From JAWVFM01 sp963739355 (GTDB taxonomy: Bacteria; Actinomycetota; Thermoleophilia; Solirubrobacterales; 70-9), in assembly GCA_963739355.1 (NCBI GenBank), contig CAVUAD010000002.1:62001-126000 (forward strand): DNA of 64,000 bases, given 5' to 3'. Of the stretch, positions 16,788-25,300 are shown piece after piece. Below the pieces are notes generated by a model. It was not told the DNA's origin and searched no databases. It was given only the letters and a program-made list of their open reading frames with translations. The position numbers and the translations under genes are program-made. Position 1 is the stretch's first letter, and the number at the start of each line of letters is the position of its first letter.

Positions 16788-17471
16788 GTGACGCCGACCG
16801 AGGCCACGCAGAGCGGGGCGAACGGCACCGCCGGATCGGGCCTCGTCGATCGCGTTCATCGACACCTGGAGCTGCTCGCGACGATCCTGCTTGCGATGGC
16901 GGCCGTCGCGACCGCGTGGAGCTCGTATCAATCGGCGCGCTGGAGCGGCGTCCAGGCGATCGACTTCAGCAACGCGAACGCCGCTCGGGTGGAGTCCACT
17001 GCCGCCTCCGACCGGGCCGGTCAGGAGACCCAGGTCGACGTACTCACGTTCACGCAGTGGGTCAACGCCTACGCGCAAAACGACCAGCGGCTGGTCCGCT
17101 TCTACTTCCAGCGGTTCCGCTCCGAGTTCAAGCCGGCGATGCGCGCCTGGATCGCCACGCGTCCGCTCAAGAACCCGGCGGCCCCTCCGACCCCCTTTGC
17201 GATGCCGCAGTACAAGCTCGCGAAGGCCGACGAGGCCAAGAGCCTGACGGCTGTCGCGGATAGCGCGGGCGCCGCGGCGCGACAGTCGAACCAGCGCTCC
17301 GACAACTACGTGCTCGCGGTTGTCCTCTTTGCCGCCGCGCTGTTCTTCGCAGGGATCAGCACCAAGCTCCGCGGACCAGCGCACCGTACCGCTCTGTTGG
17401 CGCTTGGGTATGTCCTCTTCCTTGGGACGCTGATCTGGGTGATCACCTTCCCCATCACCGTCTCGGTCTGA
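16788..17471 (+). CDS. Membrane protein of unknown function (intact paralogue)
   Basis: A 227-residue protein with one TM helix near the N-terminus (HLELLATILLAMAAVATAWS), a long polar, probably helical middle region (residues 50-170, rich in Gln/Asn/Ala with VDVLTFTQWVNAYA), and two C-terminal TM helices (YVLAVVLFAAALFFAGIS; LLALGYVLFLGTLIWVITF). It resembles uncharacterised bacterial proteins of the DUF4337 sort, but I cannot confirm that. The broken copy at 6203-6886 is very similar throughout. GTG start seven bases behind TAGGCT, so probably leaderless. Confidence 0.7.
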   Translation: MTPTEATQSGANGTAGSGLVDRVHRHLELLATILLAMAAVATAWSSYQSARWSGVQAIDFSNANAARVESTAASDRAGQETQVDVLTFTQWVNAYAQNDQRLVRFYFQRFRSEFKPAMRAWIATRPLKNPAAPPTPFAMPQYKLAKADEAKSLTAVADSAGAAARQSNQRSDNYVLAVVLFAAALFFAGISTKLRGPAHRTALLALGYVLFLGTLIWVITFPITVSV

Positions 17472-17473
17472 GC

Positions 17474-18133
17474 TCAGCCGGACGCCGCGCGGAACTGCCA
17501 GCCGATCGCCTCGTTGCCGCTGAGCGTGCTCGCTTTGAGCGAGAGGCGGTACCGGGAGTCCTTGGGAATCTTGACCGGGCCGTCGGCTCGGCAGGTCGGC
17601 TGCATGCCGCTCACGGTGCACAGGTCGGTGGTCGTCAGCGAGCCGCCCGGCGGCGTCACCGCCAGGCCGAAGTCGATCGACTCGGCCCCGGTGAAGCCGC
17701 TGTCGGCATTGCCGACGAAGTCGCGCAGCTTCATGTCCGCCGGGGCGATCGCATCCACCCCGAAGTCCTCGTCGGCGTTGTTGCCCTGGCCGAAGTCGAA
17801 GTTCCCGAACGGCTGGATCGAGTAGTTGGCCGGCCCGGTCGCAGGAAAGCGGAAGGCGGCGCCGCCGATGACGCCCACGCCGAAACCCGACTTCGCTGTG
17901 CCCTTGAGCTTGGCGGAGTTCTTCGCCTTTGGCACCGCACGCAGCGAGGACTCCTTGACCTCGTGTCCGGTGACGCTGTTCTTCACCAAGCGGTTCCCCG
18001 GCGTGGAGTGCTTGACGATCGTCCTGCCGTTGATGCGGCTCGCGGCGTAAGCCGCGCCCCCTAGCGCGGCGAACAGCGCGAGGTAGGCAATGACGTTTGC
18101 GCGTACGTGCCTGAAGATCATGCTTCGCATCAC
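17474..18133 (-). CDS. Membrane-anchored exported protein
   Basis: A 219-residue protein. The N-terminus (MIFRHVRANVIAYLALFAALGGAAYAAS) is the uncleaved-looking anchor often seen in Solirubrobacterales-type exported proteins. A short segment RTIVKHSTPGNRLVKNSVTG with a recurring VKxS pattern follows, then a beta-type domain (about 85-219) with two Cys. Function unknown. The start may be GTG 18133 rather than ATG 18130: TAGGCT (complement of 18142-18147) lies eight bases before that GTG. It is convergent with 16788-17471, two bases apart. Confidence 0.65.
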   Translation of the reverse strand: MMRSMIFRHVRANVIAYLALFAALGGAAYAASRINGRTIVKHSTPGNRLVKNSVTGHEVKESSLRAVPKAKNSAKLKGTAKSGFGVGVIGGAAFRFPATGPANYSIQPFGNFDFGQGNNADEDFGVDAIAPADMKLRDFVGNADSGFTGAESIDFGLAVTPPGGSLTTTDLCTVSGMQPTCRADGPVKIPKDSRYRLSLKASTLSGNEAIGWQFRAASG

Positions 18134-18287
18134 GCCCGCCAAGCCTACGCCATTTTCAGGCCCCTGAACGGCCTTTCGATCCGGGTGACGCCAGATGCGG
18201 GGCGGCCATCTGTTCGAGCCCCTCGCTCTCCGCTCGATCGCCCGAGCTGCCCGCGCCGGTAAGCTCTCGGCAGGAGGCCGGCTGACG

Positions 18288-19430
18288 ATGAAGCGCGGGA
18301 TGCGAGCACTGATCGCGGGAACCTCGGTCGGGACCTGTCTGGTCCTCACCGCCACCGCCGCGCTCGCCAAGGACCGCCAGAACCTCGACGGAAAGGCGGC
18401 CACTCCGGGCCACGTCGTCGTCGACTCTTCCGGTAAGGCCGACGTCGCCTGGTCGCACAGCGGCGGCACCCACGCCGACTACGCCGAGTTCTGCCGGATT
18501 CCCAAAGGTGGCAAGTGCAAGAACCCCATGAAGCTCCCGGGGCCTGACGGGAACGCCGTGACGCATTCGGTGTCTGGGGCGTTCCCCGTGTTGGGGAGCG
18601 GCGGCGACCTGTTCGTGGTCGCCCCCCGCTACGTGGACGACGACATCGTCCTCTGGCAGTCGACCAACGGGGGGAAGACGTTCTCGTCCCCGACGAAGTT
18701 CGCGGGCGGCTACTCGAACAAGACGGATCCGAGCGACGTCGTCTACGACGTGGTCGCCATGCTGGTCGGCGCCAACAATCCCGGCCTGGGGTTCAGCTAC
18801 TTCGGGATCGGCACCGGGGAGTACACGTTCGCGGCGGTGACCGGGACGGTCCAGGGTTCGAGCCTCACCCTCGACAGCGCCAGCGGGACGCCCTACGAGA
18901 GCTACTGGACACAGGGAGCCAAGTACGCCGTCAAGTACTTCGTGAGCCCCGGCACGGTTCCACCCTCCGACGCCGCCTGGACTGGTCCGGTCTCGGTATC
19001 GAAGGGCTACGGCGGCGCCCTCACGTACGGGACGAACGGGACGTTCATCGCCACCCAGGACTACACCGGCGGCAAGTACCCCAAGGCCGTGCGTGTCAGG
19101 GAGCTGAACGACGCGTCGGTCGGGTCCGCAACCACCCTGGCGAAGGACAAGAAGATCGACCTCTTCGCCACCGGCGACATCTCCGAGGCCCCCAACGGGC
19201 ACGTCGCGGTCGCCTGGCCGCGCGTGAAGAAGAGCGGCAAGCTGGTTCTGAGGCTGTTCCAGTCGAAGAACGGCAACCAGTTCGGCAAGGCGCGTCCCAT
19301 CGCGCACCTCGGCAACGCCTTCCAAATCGGCGACAACCTCCAGCTCGCCTACGAGAGCAGCGGCAACGGGTATGCGACCTTCCTCAACGGGTCGGGCCTG
19401 CACCTGGCCGACCTCAAGCGGCTGAAGTGA
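18288..19430 (+). CDS. Exported protein, probable sialidase/BNR-like propeller
   Basis: A 380-residue exported protein with signal peptide 1-26 (MKRGMRALIAGTSVGTCLVL, cleavage near ALA-K). The mature chain has repeated strands and several Asp-box-like elements (VVDSSGKADVAWS; LWQSTNGGKTFSSP; LFQSKNGNQFGKA), where S-x-N/D-G-G-x-x-F resembles the Asp box of BNR propellers. No catalytic residues of sialidases can be identified, so an enzyme call is not justified. GGAGG lies ten bases before the ATG. Confidence 0.6.
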   Translation: MKRGMRALIAGTSVGTCLVLTATAALAKDRQNLDGKAATPGHVVVDSSGKADVAWSHSGGTHADYAEFCRIPKGGKCKNPMKLPGPDGNAVTHSVSGAFPVLGSGGDLFVVAPRYVDDDIVLWQSTNGGKTFSSPTKFAGGYSNKTDPSDVVYDVVAMLVGANNPGLGFSYFGIGTGEYTFAAVTGTVQGSSLTLDSASGTPYESYWTQGAKYAVKYFVSPGTVPPSDAAWTGPVSVSKGYGGALTYGTNGTFIATQDYTGGKYPKAVRVRELNDASVGSATTLAKDKKIDLFATGDISEAPNGHVAVAWPRVKKSGKLVLRLFQSKNGNQFGKARPIAHLGNAFQIGDNLQLAYESSGNGYATFLNGSGLHLADLKRLK

Positions 19431-19727
19431 TTCGGACGTTCGGTGATGACGACCGACGCTCGATTCAGTGTCCACGGCCGGTGCGAGCCCCAGGTGCTTT
19501 AGCGAACTAGGTTCGAATCCTGTCGGGCGCGCTACGAACCTCGCGCTAATCGCCTGCAGATCGGCGTACGGGTTCTGAGCGCCCGCGTCCAGGCCCGCGT
19601 CCGGATTCTTCGTGCCTTCTTAGAAGTCGCTTCGGAGCCTCTTATGGGCGTCCGGTTCCCTTGCCGAGTCCCGGCCGCGAGTCGCTTGCGGCTTCGGGAA
19701 CGCGAACCCGTCGAAAGGCAACGCCAG
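19431..19727. other. Gene-free stretch with a tRNA fragment
   Basis: About 300 bases between the exported protein and the ABC permease, holding tRNA fragment copy C (19509-19533). No other gene, repeat or terminator is evident. It marks the right edge of the accessory zone. Confidence 0.4.
19509..19533 (+). repeat. tRNA 3'-end fragment, copy C (25 bases)
   Basis: Twenty-five bases (T-loop to past the acceptor end) identical to 5296-5320 of copy A, including the cgcgct after the acceptor end, which copy B lacks. It starts inside the T-arm, so this is a shorter remnant. Copies A and C would then be the outer borders of a 14.2-kb segment and B an internal one. Confidence 0.6.
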
Positions 19728-21194
19728 ATGTTCTATCTCCGCTACATGACCTCCGAGCTGCGGCGGCGGCGCGGTCGAACCGTGCTGACCGTCCTCACGT
19801 TCGCGCTTGGGATCGGCCTCGTCGTGACCGTCACCGCCCTTTCGGCGGGTCTGGACGCCGCGCAGTCGAAAGTGCTCGAGCCACTCACCGGCGTCGGCAC
19901 CGACATGTCGGTCAAGCGTCCGCTTCAAGTCCAATCGAGCGCCTCGAGCGCCGGCGGGGCGAGCTTCGGGGGTCCGGGCGCCCAGCTGTCAAAGAAGGAG
20001 CAGAAGGAGCTCCAGAAGGAGAACGGCTCGCAACGGGTTGGCCTCGACAACCTCGGCAAGCCCGGCACCCACTTCGAGCAGGACAGCTTCATGACGACCG
20101 ACCTCAGCTTTCCGGCAAAGAAGGCGCGCAAGCTGGCGAAGTTGAGTGGCGTTCAGGCGGTCTCCGCGGGCCTGACTTTGAACGAGACCCACGTCTCCGG
20201 GAAGGTTCCGAAGCAGAGCTCCGAGCCGACCGCAGGCGCGCCTCCCGCAACCGGCGGTCCGCCGAACTCGATCAACTTCGACTCCTCGACCATCTCAGGA
20301 GTCGACACCTCTGAGCGCGATCTCGGCCTGCTGACTCCGTCGCAGATCGAGAGAGGCTCCTGGTTCACGGGCTCGGGCCACAACCAGGCGGTGCTCTCGG
20401 TCTCCTACGCCAATGACCAGAACCTCGGCGTGGGCGACCACGTGACCGTCAAGGGCCACCGCTTCAAGGTGGTCGGCACCGCCAACGCCACCGTCGGCGG
20501 TCAATCCTCGGACGTCTACGTAGACCTCAGCCAGCTCCAGAGGCTGTCGGACCATGAGGGTCGAGTCAACGTCGTCGACGTCCGGGCCACGAGCGCCGAC
20601 CAGGTTGCCGCGGTCTCCAAGCGAATCGAGGCCGCGATCCCGGGCGCGAACGTCACCACTGCCAAGGACCTGGCGAGTCAGGTGTCCGGGTCTCTCGTCG
20701 ACGCGAAGAACCTCTCTTCGAAGCTCGGCACGGCCCTCGCGATCGTCGCGCTCGCCGCGGCGTTCGGCATCGCCAGCCTGGTGACACTCTCGTCGGTGAG
20801 CAAGCGCACGCGTGAGCTGGGCACGCTGAAGGCGCTTGGCTGGCGCCAGCGGCTCGTCGTCCGCCAGATCAGCGGCGAATCCGTGGCCCAGGGGCTGCTC
20901 GGCGGGATCGCCGGCGCGGTTCTCGGTATCGGCGGAGCGGCTTTGGTCGGGGCGCTGGGCATCAGCCTCGACGCGTCCATTGCCGCTCAGCAGTCGGGAC
21001 TTGGGCCTCCAGGGTTCGGTCAGGGCGCCGCCACGTCTGTGTCCAACGCGGTGACCCTCAGCGCGCCGGTCGACTTCGGGGTCATCGCTCTCGCGATTGG
21101 CCTGGCCCTCCTCGGAGGCCTGATCGCCGGAAGCGTCGGCGGCCTGCGTACCGCCCGGCTGCGGCCGGCCGAAGCCCTGCGGAGCGTCGAGTGA
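19728..21194 (+). CDS. MacB/FtsX-type ABC transporter permease
   Basis: A 488-residue permease: TM helix near residues 20-42 (GRTVLTVLTFALGIGLVVTV), a large extracytoplasmic domain (about 50-345) that is Ser/Gly/Gln-rich and contains the MacB_PCD-like segments, and an FtsX domain with three TM helices at about 350-488 (ALAIVALAAAFGIASLVTL; LLGGIAGAVLGIGGAALVGALG; FGVIALAIGLALLGGLIAG). The end LRTARLRPAEALRSVE is the classic FtsX-family C-terminus. The ATPase follows 44 bases on. Start ATG 19728 has AAAGG upstream; an in-frame start 84 bases earlier is less likely. Confidence 0.85.
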   Translation: MFYLRYMTSELRRRRGRTVLTVLTFALGIGLVVTVTALSAGLDAAQSKVLEPLTGVGTDMSVKRPLQVQSSASSAGGASFGGPGAQLSKKEQKELQKENGSQRVGLDNLGKPGTHFEQDSFMTTDLSFPAKKARKLAKLSGVQAVSAGLTLNETHVSGKVPKQSSEPTAGAPPATGGPPNSINFDSSTISGVDTSERDLGLLTPSQIERGSWFTGSGHNQAVLSVSYANDQNLGVGDHVTVKGHRFKVVGTANATVGGQSSDVYVDLSQLQRLSDHEGRVNVVDVRATSADQVAAVSKRIEAAIPGANVTTAKDLASQVSGSLVDAKNLSSKLGTALAIVALAAAFGIASLVTLSSVSKRTRELGTLKALGWRQRLVVRQISGESVAQGLLGGIAGAVLGIGGAALVGALGISLDASIAAQQSGLGPPGFGQGAATSVSNAVTLSAPVDFGVIALAIGLALLGGLIAGSVGGLRTARLRPAEALRSVE

Positions 21195-21238
21195 TGACGC
21201 CGGCGAGCGACCACGGATCAACTCAGAAGGAGACAGAA

Positions 21239-22006
21239 ATGACCGCCAAAAGCAACGGACGGATCGCGCCGGGTGCGCCGATCTACCGTCTCGAGGGCCT
21301 GGTAAAGACCCATGGAGACGGTGGGAAGCAGGTGCGGGCCGTTGACGGCATCGACCTGGCAGTCGATAGAGGGGAGTTCGTGGTCATCGCCGGCCCCTCG
21401 GGCTCCGGAAAGTCGACCTTGCTCCAGCAGCTCGGGGCGCTTGATCGCCCGACCGGTGGGACGATCGAGTTCGAAGGCCGGAATCTGGCGCAACTCGGCG
21501 ATCGTGACCTGGCCGAGCTGCGCCTGAAGACGATTGGGTTCATCTTTCAGCAGTTCAACCTGATCCCGACGCTCTCGGCCCAGGAGAACATCGAGCTGGC
21601 GATTGCTCCGACGGGCGCTTCGGCCGCACGCCGAACAGGGCGGGCAGCGGCGCTGCTGGAACGCGTCGGTCTCGACTCGCGAGGAGGCCATCTGCCGTCT
21701 CAGCTCTCCGGTGGAGAGCAGCAACGGGTGGCGATCGCAAGAGCCCTCGCAAACGAGCCGGACGTACTGCTGGCCGACGAGCCAACCGGGAACCTCGACA
21801 CGAAGACGGGGGACTCGATCCTCGGCCTCCTCTACGAACTGTGGCGCGCCGAAGGGCTCACGGTCGTCTTGATCACCCACGACCCGGCGATCGCCGGCAC
21901 CGCACCGCGGGTCGTCAGACTCGCCGACGGGCAGGTCGAGAGCGACGAAGCGGCTGTCGCGGACCGAGCGGCGCTGCGCATTGCACCCGAGCGGAGCCGC
22001 GGATGA
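21239..22006 (+). CDS. MacB/LolD-type ABC transporter ATP-binding protein
   Basis: A 255-residue ATPase partner of the preceding permease. Walker A GPSGSGKSTLL (about 58-68), Q-loop FQQFNLIPTLS, signature LSGGEQQRVAIARAL, Walker B DVLLADEPTGNLDTKTG and the H-loop Asp-His (VLITHDP). The EPTGNLDTxTG form is diagnostic of the MacB/LolD/FtsE class, which drives mechanotransmission or export of lipoproteins, peptides or drugs rather than import. The start is ATG 21239, with AAGGAGA upstream. Its stop overlaps the next gene's ATG (ATGA). Confidence 0.9.
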   Translation: MTAKSNGRIAPGAPIYRLEGLVKTHGDGGKQVRAVDGIDLAVDRGEFVVIAGPSGSGKSTLLQQLGALDRPTGGTIEFEGRNLAQLGDRDLAELRLKTIGFIFQQFNLIPTLSAQENIELAIAPTGASAARRTGRAAALLERVGLDSRGGHLPSQLSGGEQQRVAIARALANEPDVLLADEPTGNLDTKTGDSILGLLYELWRAEGLTVVLITHDPAIAGTAPRVVRLADGQVESDEAAVADRAALRIAPERSRG

Positions 22007-22341
22007 CCCCGCGGCGCTGGCTAGGAGTCGCACTCGGCGTGGTCGCAATCGCGGGGATCGCCATAGCTTTGTCGCTCGGCGGCGGGGGTTCCTCGTCTGC
22101 GACAGGCGGCCCACTCCAGCCCGGCGGTGCCGACACCGAGCAGTTTCAGAGCTGCCTCGAGCAGCACGGTGTCAAGCTGCCCCAACCTGGCGCCGGACCC
22201 CCAAGCCAGGGCGCGCCGGGCGCGGCCCAGCAGCGTGCGTTCCAGGCTTGCTCGAAGTACCTGCCGAAGGGGGGCTTTGGAGCACCACCGGGCGCGCCAT
22301 CGAACGGCGCGCCACCGACCGGCGCCTTCCCTTCGGGCTGA
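22003..22341 (+). CDS. Small anchored extracytoplasmic protein of the ABC operon
   Basis: A 112-residue protein overlapping the ATPase by four bases. One N-terminal TM helix (RRWLGVALGVVAIAGIAIALSL) followed by a Gly/Pro/Ser-rich exposed region with two Cys (QSCLEQHG, QACSKYLPKG). Similar small proteins (Q-x-C-L-x-x-x-G ... F-x-A-C) accompany MacB-like transporters in Actinobacteria and may be cargo or an accessory subunit; that is inference. The two-component regulator follows 50 bases on. Confidence 0.65.
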   Translation: MTPRRWLGVALGVVAIAGIAIALSLGGGGSSSATGGPLQPGGADTEQFQSCLEQHGVKLPQPGAGPPSQGAPGAAQQRAFQACSKYLPKGGFGAPPGAPSNGAPPTGAFPSG

Positions 22342-22391
22342 TCGCAGGCGGATCGGCTCGCCAGCCCCAGAGCAGCCTTCAGACTGTCGGC

Positions 22392-23063
22392 ATGCGGGTC
22401 CTCCTCGTTGACGACGAGCCATCGGTGCGTGAGTCACTGGGTCGTGCGCTCGAGTTCGAGCGCTACGACGTCGACGTGGCGGCCGACGGAGCAGAAGCCC
22501 TCGAAGCGGTCCTGGATTTCCGTTACGACGCGATCGTCCTCGACGTATCGATGCCCGACATGGACGGCATCGAGACCTGCCGGAGGCTACGTGCGGGGGA
22601 CGATCGGACTCCGGTGTTGATGCTGACGGCTCGGGACGCCGTCGACGATCGCGTCGCCGGTCTCGACGCCGGGGCCGACGACTACCTCGTCAAACCGTTC
22701 GCGCTGAAGGAGCTGACCGCGCGCCTGCGAGCGCTCCTTCGTCGCCACGAGCCGAGCGACGGCGACGAGTTGCGATTCGCCGACCTCGCCCTCGACACCG
22801 CGGGGCGCCAGGTCAGGCGCGGCTCTCGCCAGATCGAGCTCTCGCGGACTGAGTACTCGCTGCTCGAGCTGTTCATGCGGAACCCACGGCGGGTGCTCGG
22901 CCGATCGGAGATCTTCGAGGCGGTTTGGGGCTATGACTTCGGCGAGGCCTCGAACTCCCTGGGCGTCTACATCGGCTATCTGCGGCGAAAGACCGAGGCC
23001 GACGGCGAGCCGCGCCTGATCCACACGCTCCACGGGGTCGGCTATGTCCTGCGTGAATCGTGA
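22392..23063 (+). CDS. OmpR/PhoB-family response regulator
   Basis: A 223-residue regulator. The receiver domain (1-118) has the acidic pair VDDEP, phospho-acceptor Asp in IVLDVSMPDMDG and the conserved Lys in YLVKPFALKEL. The DNA-binding winged helix (about 130-223) ends ...GVYIGYLRRKTEADGEPRLIH and HGVGYVLRES, typical of the OmpR/MprA class. The histidine kinase GTG overlaps its stop (GTGA). It probably controls the ABC exporter upstream in response to an envelope signal. Confidence 0.92.
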   Translation: MRVLLVDDEPSVRESLGRALEFERYDVDVAADGAEALEAVLDFRYDAIVLDVSMPDMDGIETCRRLRAGDDRTPVLMLTARDAVDDRVAGLDAGADDYLVKPFALKELTARLRALLRRHEPSDGDELRFADLALDTAGRQVRRGSRQIELSRTEYSLLELFMRNPRRVLGRSEIFEAVWGYDFGEASNSLGVYIGYLRRKTEADGEPRLIHTLHGVGYVLRES

Positions 23064-24454
23064 GCCTCAGGCGCCGCATCATCCTGCTGGCCGCCGGCGC
23101 TGTGGCGCTGGCGATCTGCGCAGCCGCGCTGACCAGCTGGTTACTCGTGCGCTCACAGCTCCGCGGACAGGTCGACGACGTCCTCAGGACCGCCGCGGCC
23201 CGCGTACAACATTTCCCGGAATTCGGTGACGGGCAGCCCCCCGCCGGCTCGACGCGCTCGAGACTGCGGCCACCGAGTCAAAGCAGCGGCCCTCCGGGCC
23301 CGCCGGGCGATGCGGACATATTGATCCTGCGTCTCAACCGCGACGGACAGCAAGCCCATCCACGCCCGCCGGCGGGGGTGAGGCTGCCCAAGCCGACTGC
23401 CAGCGAGCGCGCCATCGCCCGCACCGGCAACGGCAGTGAGCTCGTCGATCAACAGATCGCGGGCAGCCACTATCGAGTTCTCACCGTGCCGCTCAAGTCG
23501 GGTGGAGCGGTGGTCCTTGCTCGCTCGCTCGAGGGAGTCGATCAGGTGCTCGGACGGCTGCGGATAATTCTCGCGCTGGTCGCGCTCGGTGGGGTTGGGC
23601 TTGCCGCGCTGCTCGGCTGGCTGGTTGCCCGTGGAGTGATCGCTCCGATTCGCCGCCTTACGGCCGCCGCCGAGCATGTGGGCACAACGGATGACCTCTC
23701 TCGCCGGATCGCTGTCGGGCGAGGCGATGAGGTCGGACAACTGGCCGTCCGCTTCAACCAGATGCTCAACTCTCTGGAGGCCTCGCGCCACGAGCTGGCC
23801 GGCTCGGTGGAGGCCCAGCGACAGCTGGTGGCCGACGCCTCGCACGAGCTGCGAACGCCGGTCGCCAGCCTGCGTACGGACATCGAGGTGATGCTCGAGC
23901 ACCCCGGGCTTCCGGCGCCTGAGCAAGGCCGCATGCTTTCCGCCGCGCGCGACCGCATCGAAGAGCTCGGCCAGATCGTCGGCGACCTGATCGAGCTGGC
24001 TCGCGGCGAGCGGCCGGTCGCAAGCGACGATGAGATCCGCCTGGATCGTCTCGCCGAGGAGGCCGTCGCGCGCTTTCGACGGCTTTCCCCGGAACGCCGC
24101 TTCGAGGTCGAAGTCGAACCGGTTGTCGTCCGCGGCGACGCGGAGCGCCTCGGCCGGGCTGTCAACAATCTGATCGACAACGCCTGCAAGTACAGCCCGG
24201 CCGCGGAGCCGATCGAAGTTGCGGTCTCTCACGGGGCCCTGACCGTGAGAGATCACGGCCCGGGTGTTTCAGCGGAAGAGGCCGAGCACATCTTTGACCG
24301 ATTTAGCCGCGGTGCCCGCGGACGCGAGGTGTCCGGCTCCGGGCTGGGGCTCGCCATCGTGCGCCAGATCGCCGAGGCGCATGACGGAACCGCAACGGTC
24401 GAGACCGCCGCCGAAGGTGGCGCAGTCTTCCGGCTCGCCCTGCCGGCGGCGTGA
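23060..24454 (+). CDS. Sensor histidine kinase (MprB/BaeS-like)
   Basis: A 464-residue membrane kinase. Two TM helices (about 7-29 and 160-190) flank an extracytoplasmic sensor rich in Pro/Gly, followed by HAMP (LVARGVIAPIRRLTAAAE), the H-box DASHELRTPVASLRTD, the N-box NLIDNACKYSPAAE, G1 VRDHGPGVSAEEAEHIFDRF and G2 GSGLGLAIVRQI. It autophosphorylates the His in SHELRTP and passes the phosphate to the regulator just upstream, to which it is coupled by a 4-base overlap. Confidence 0.92.
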   Translation: MSLRRRIILLAAGAVALAICAAALTSWLLVRSQLRGQVDDVLRTAAARVQHFPEFGDGQPPAGSTRSRLRPPSQSSGPPGPPGDADILILRLNRDGQQAHPRPPAGVRLPKPTASERAIARTGNGSELVDQQIAGSHYRVLTVPLKSGGAVVLARSLEGVDQVLGRLRIILALVALGGVGLAALLGWLVARGVIAPIRRLTAAAEHVGTTDDLSRRIAVGRGDEVGQLAVRFNQMLNSLEASRHELAGSVEAQRQLVADASHELRTPVASLRTDIEVMLEHPGLPAPEQGRMLSAARDRIEELGQIVGDLIELARGERPVASDDEIRLDRLAEEAVARFRRLSPERRFEVEVEPVVVRGDAERLGRAVNNLIDNACKYSPAAEPIEVAVSHGALTVRDHGPGVSAEEAEHIFDRFSRGARGREVSGSGLGLAIVRQIAEAHDGTATVETAAEGGAVFRLALPAA

Positions 24455-24557
24455 TCTTCGAACTGTCTTCGGTGCGGGCGCGCCTCAGACCGCTGTTAAG
24501 GCGGTTCCTCCGCCGCCCCGTGAGTTCAACGCAGGAGGTGCGGGGGGCGCCCGCGTC

Positions 24558-25238
24558 CTAGGGCGGCGGTGGGCCGCGACCGAGGTCGCGGTCCAGGCGT
24601 TCGCAGCGACGAGGTTTCGGGTCTTGTTCGTCGGCGCTGTAGCGGTCGTCTCCGCGCCCGCAGTCGATGACCCTGTCGGGCTCGCCGAAGGCGCCGGCGT
24701 TGCCGGCCAGCACGCGGTCGTGGCCTCGCCCGGCGCGGAAGCTGTCGCGTCCGCCGTCGCCCTGGAGGTAGTCCTGGCCGCGGCCGCCGCGGAGGCGGTC
24801 GGGGCCGTCTCCGCCGTAGATGAGCGACGCTCCGGACCGATCGACGAGCCGGTCTGCTCCGTTGCCGCCGCTCAGCACGAGCTGGTGTGTCTTGTGGAAG
24901 TCGAGAGAGACGGTGATGCGGTCGTCGCCGTTGTCGCCGCTGATGCTGACGAGGTCGGTTTTCCGATCGCAGGCGGCCGCGGTCGCGCTCGTGATCTTGC
25001 AGGTTCCCTCGCTTATCCCGACCCGCCCGAAGATTCCCGCGCTGTCCGTTATCCGGAAACGCCGCCGATTCAGCGGAGCGATGCTGATGTTCTCGCCGCC
25101 GACACTGCCAATCAGAACGACGGCTGTCTTGCTCCCGTAGAGGAGGGCCGGCGTCGATGTCTTGGCCGGGGCGGCGTTCGCTCCAGCGACGAGTGTGATC
25201 AGCGCCAACCCGGCCAATGCCGTCCCTGCGTAACGCAT
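24558..25238 (-). CDS. Exported RTX-like calcium-binding repeat protein
   Basis: A 226-residue protein. Signal peptide 1-23 (MRYAGTALAGLALITLVAGANA). The middle (about 100-200) has a run of GG-x-G-x-D-x-(L/F) nonapeptides: GGNGADRLVDRSG, YGGDGPDRLRGGRGQDYLQG and DGGRDSFRAGRGHDRVLAG. These form calcium-binding beta rolls in RTX proteins. Two Cys occur before the repeats (CKITSATAAAC) and two after (VIDCGRGDD, RRCERLD). The Sec signal peptide, not a C-terminal RTX signal, indicates Sec export. TACTCT lies six bases before the ATG (leaderless geometry). Confidence 0.75.
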   Translation of the reverse strand: MRYAGTALAGLALITLVAGANAAPAKTSTPALLYGSKTAVVLIGSVGGENISIAPLNRRRFRITDSAGIFGRVGISEGTCKITSATAAACDRKTDLVSISGDNGDDRITVSLDFHKTHQLVLSGGNGADRLVDRSGASLIYGGDGPDRLRGGRGQDYLQGDGGRDSFRAGRGHDRVLAGNAGAFGEPDRVIDCGRGDDRYSADEQDPKPRRCERLDRDLGRGPPPP

Positions 25239-25300
25239 GGGTCCAGAGTACTTTCGGCGTGGGGTGTCGAGTCGCACTTGCAAGCGTGGGTGTAAGCGCG

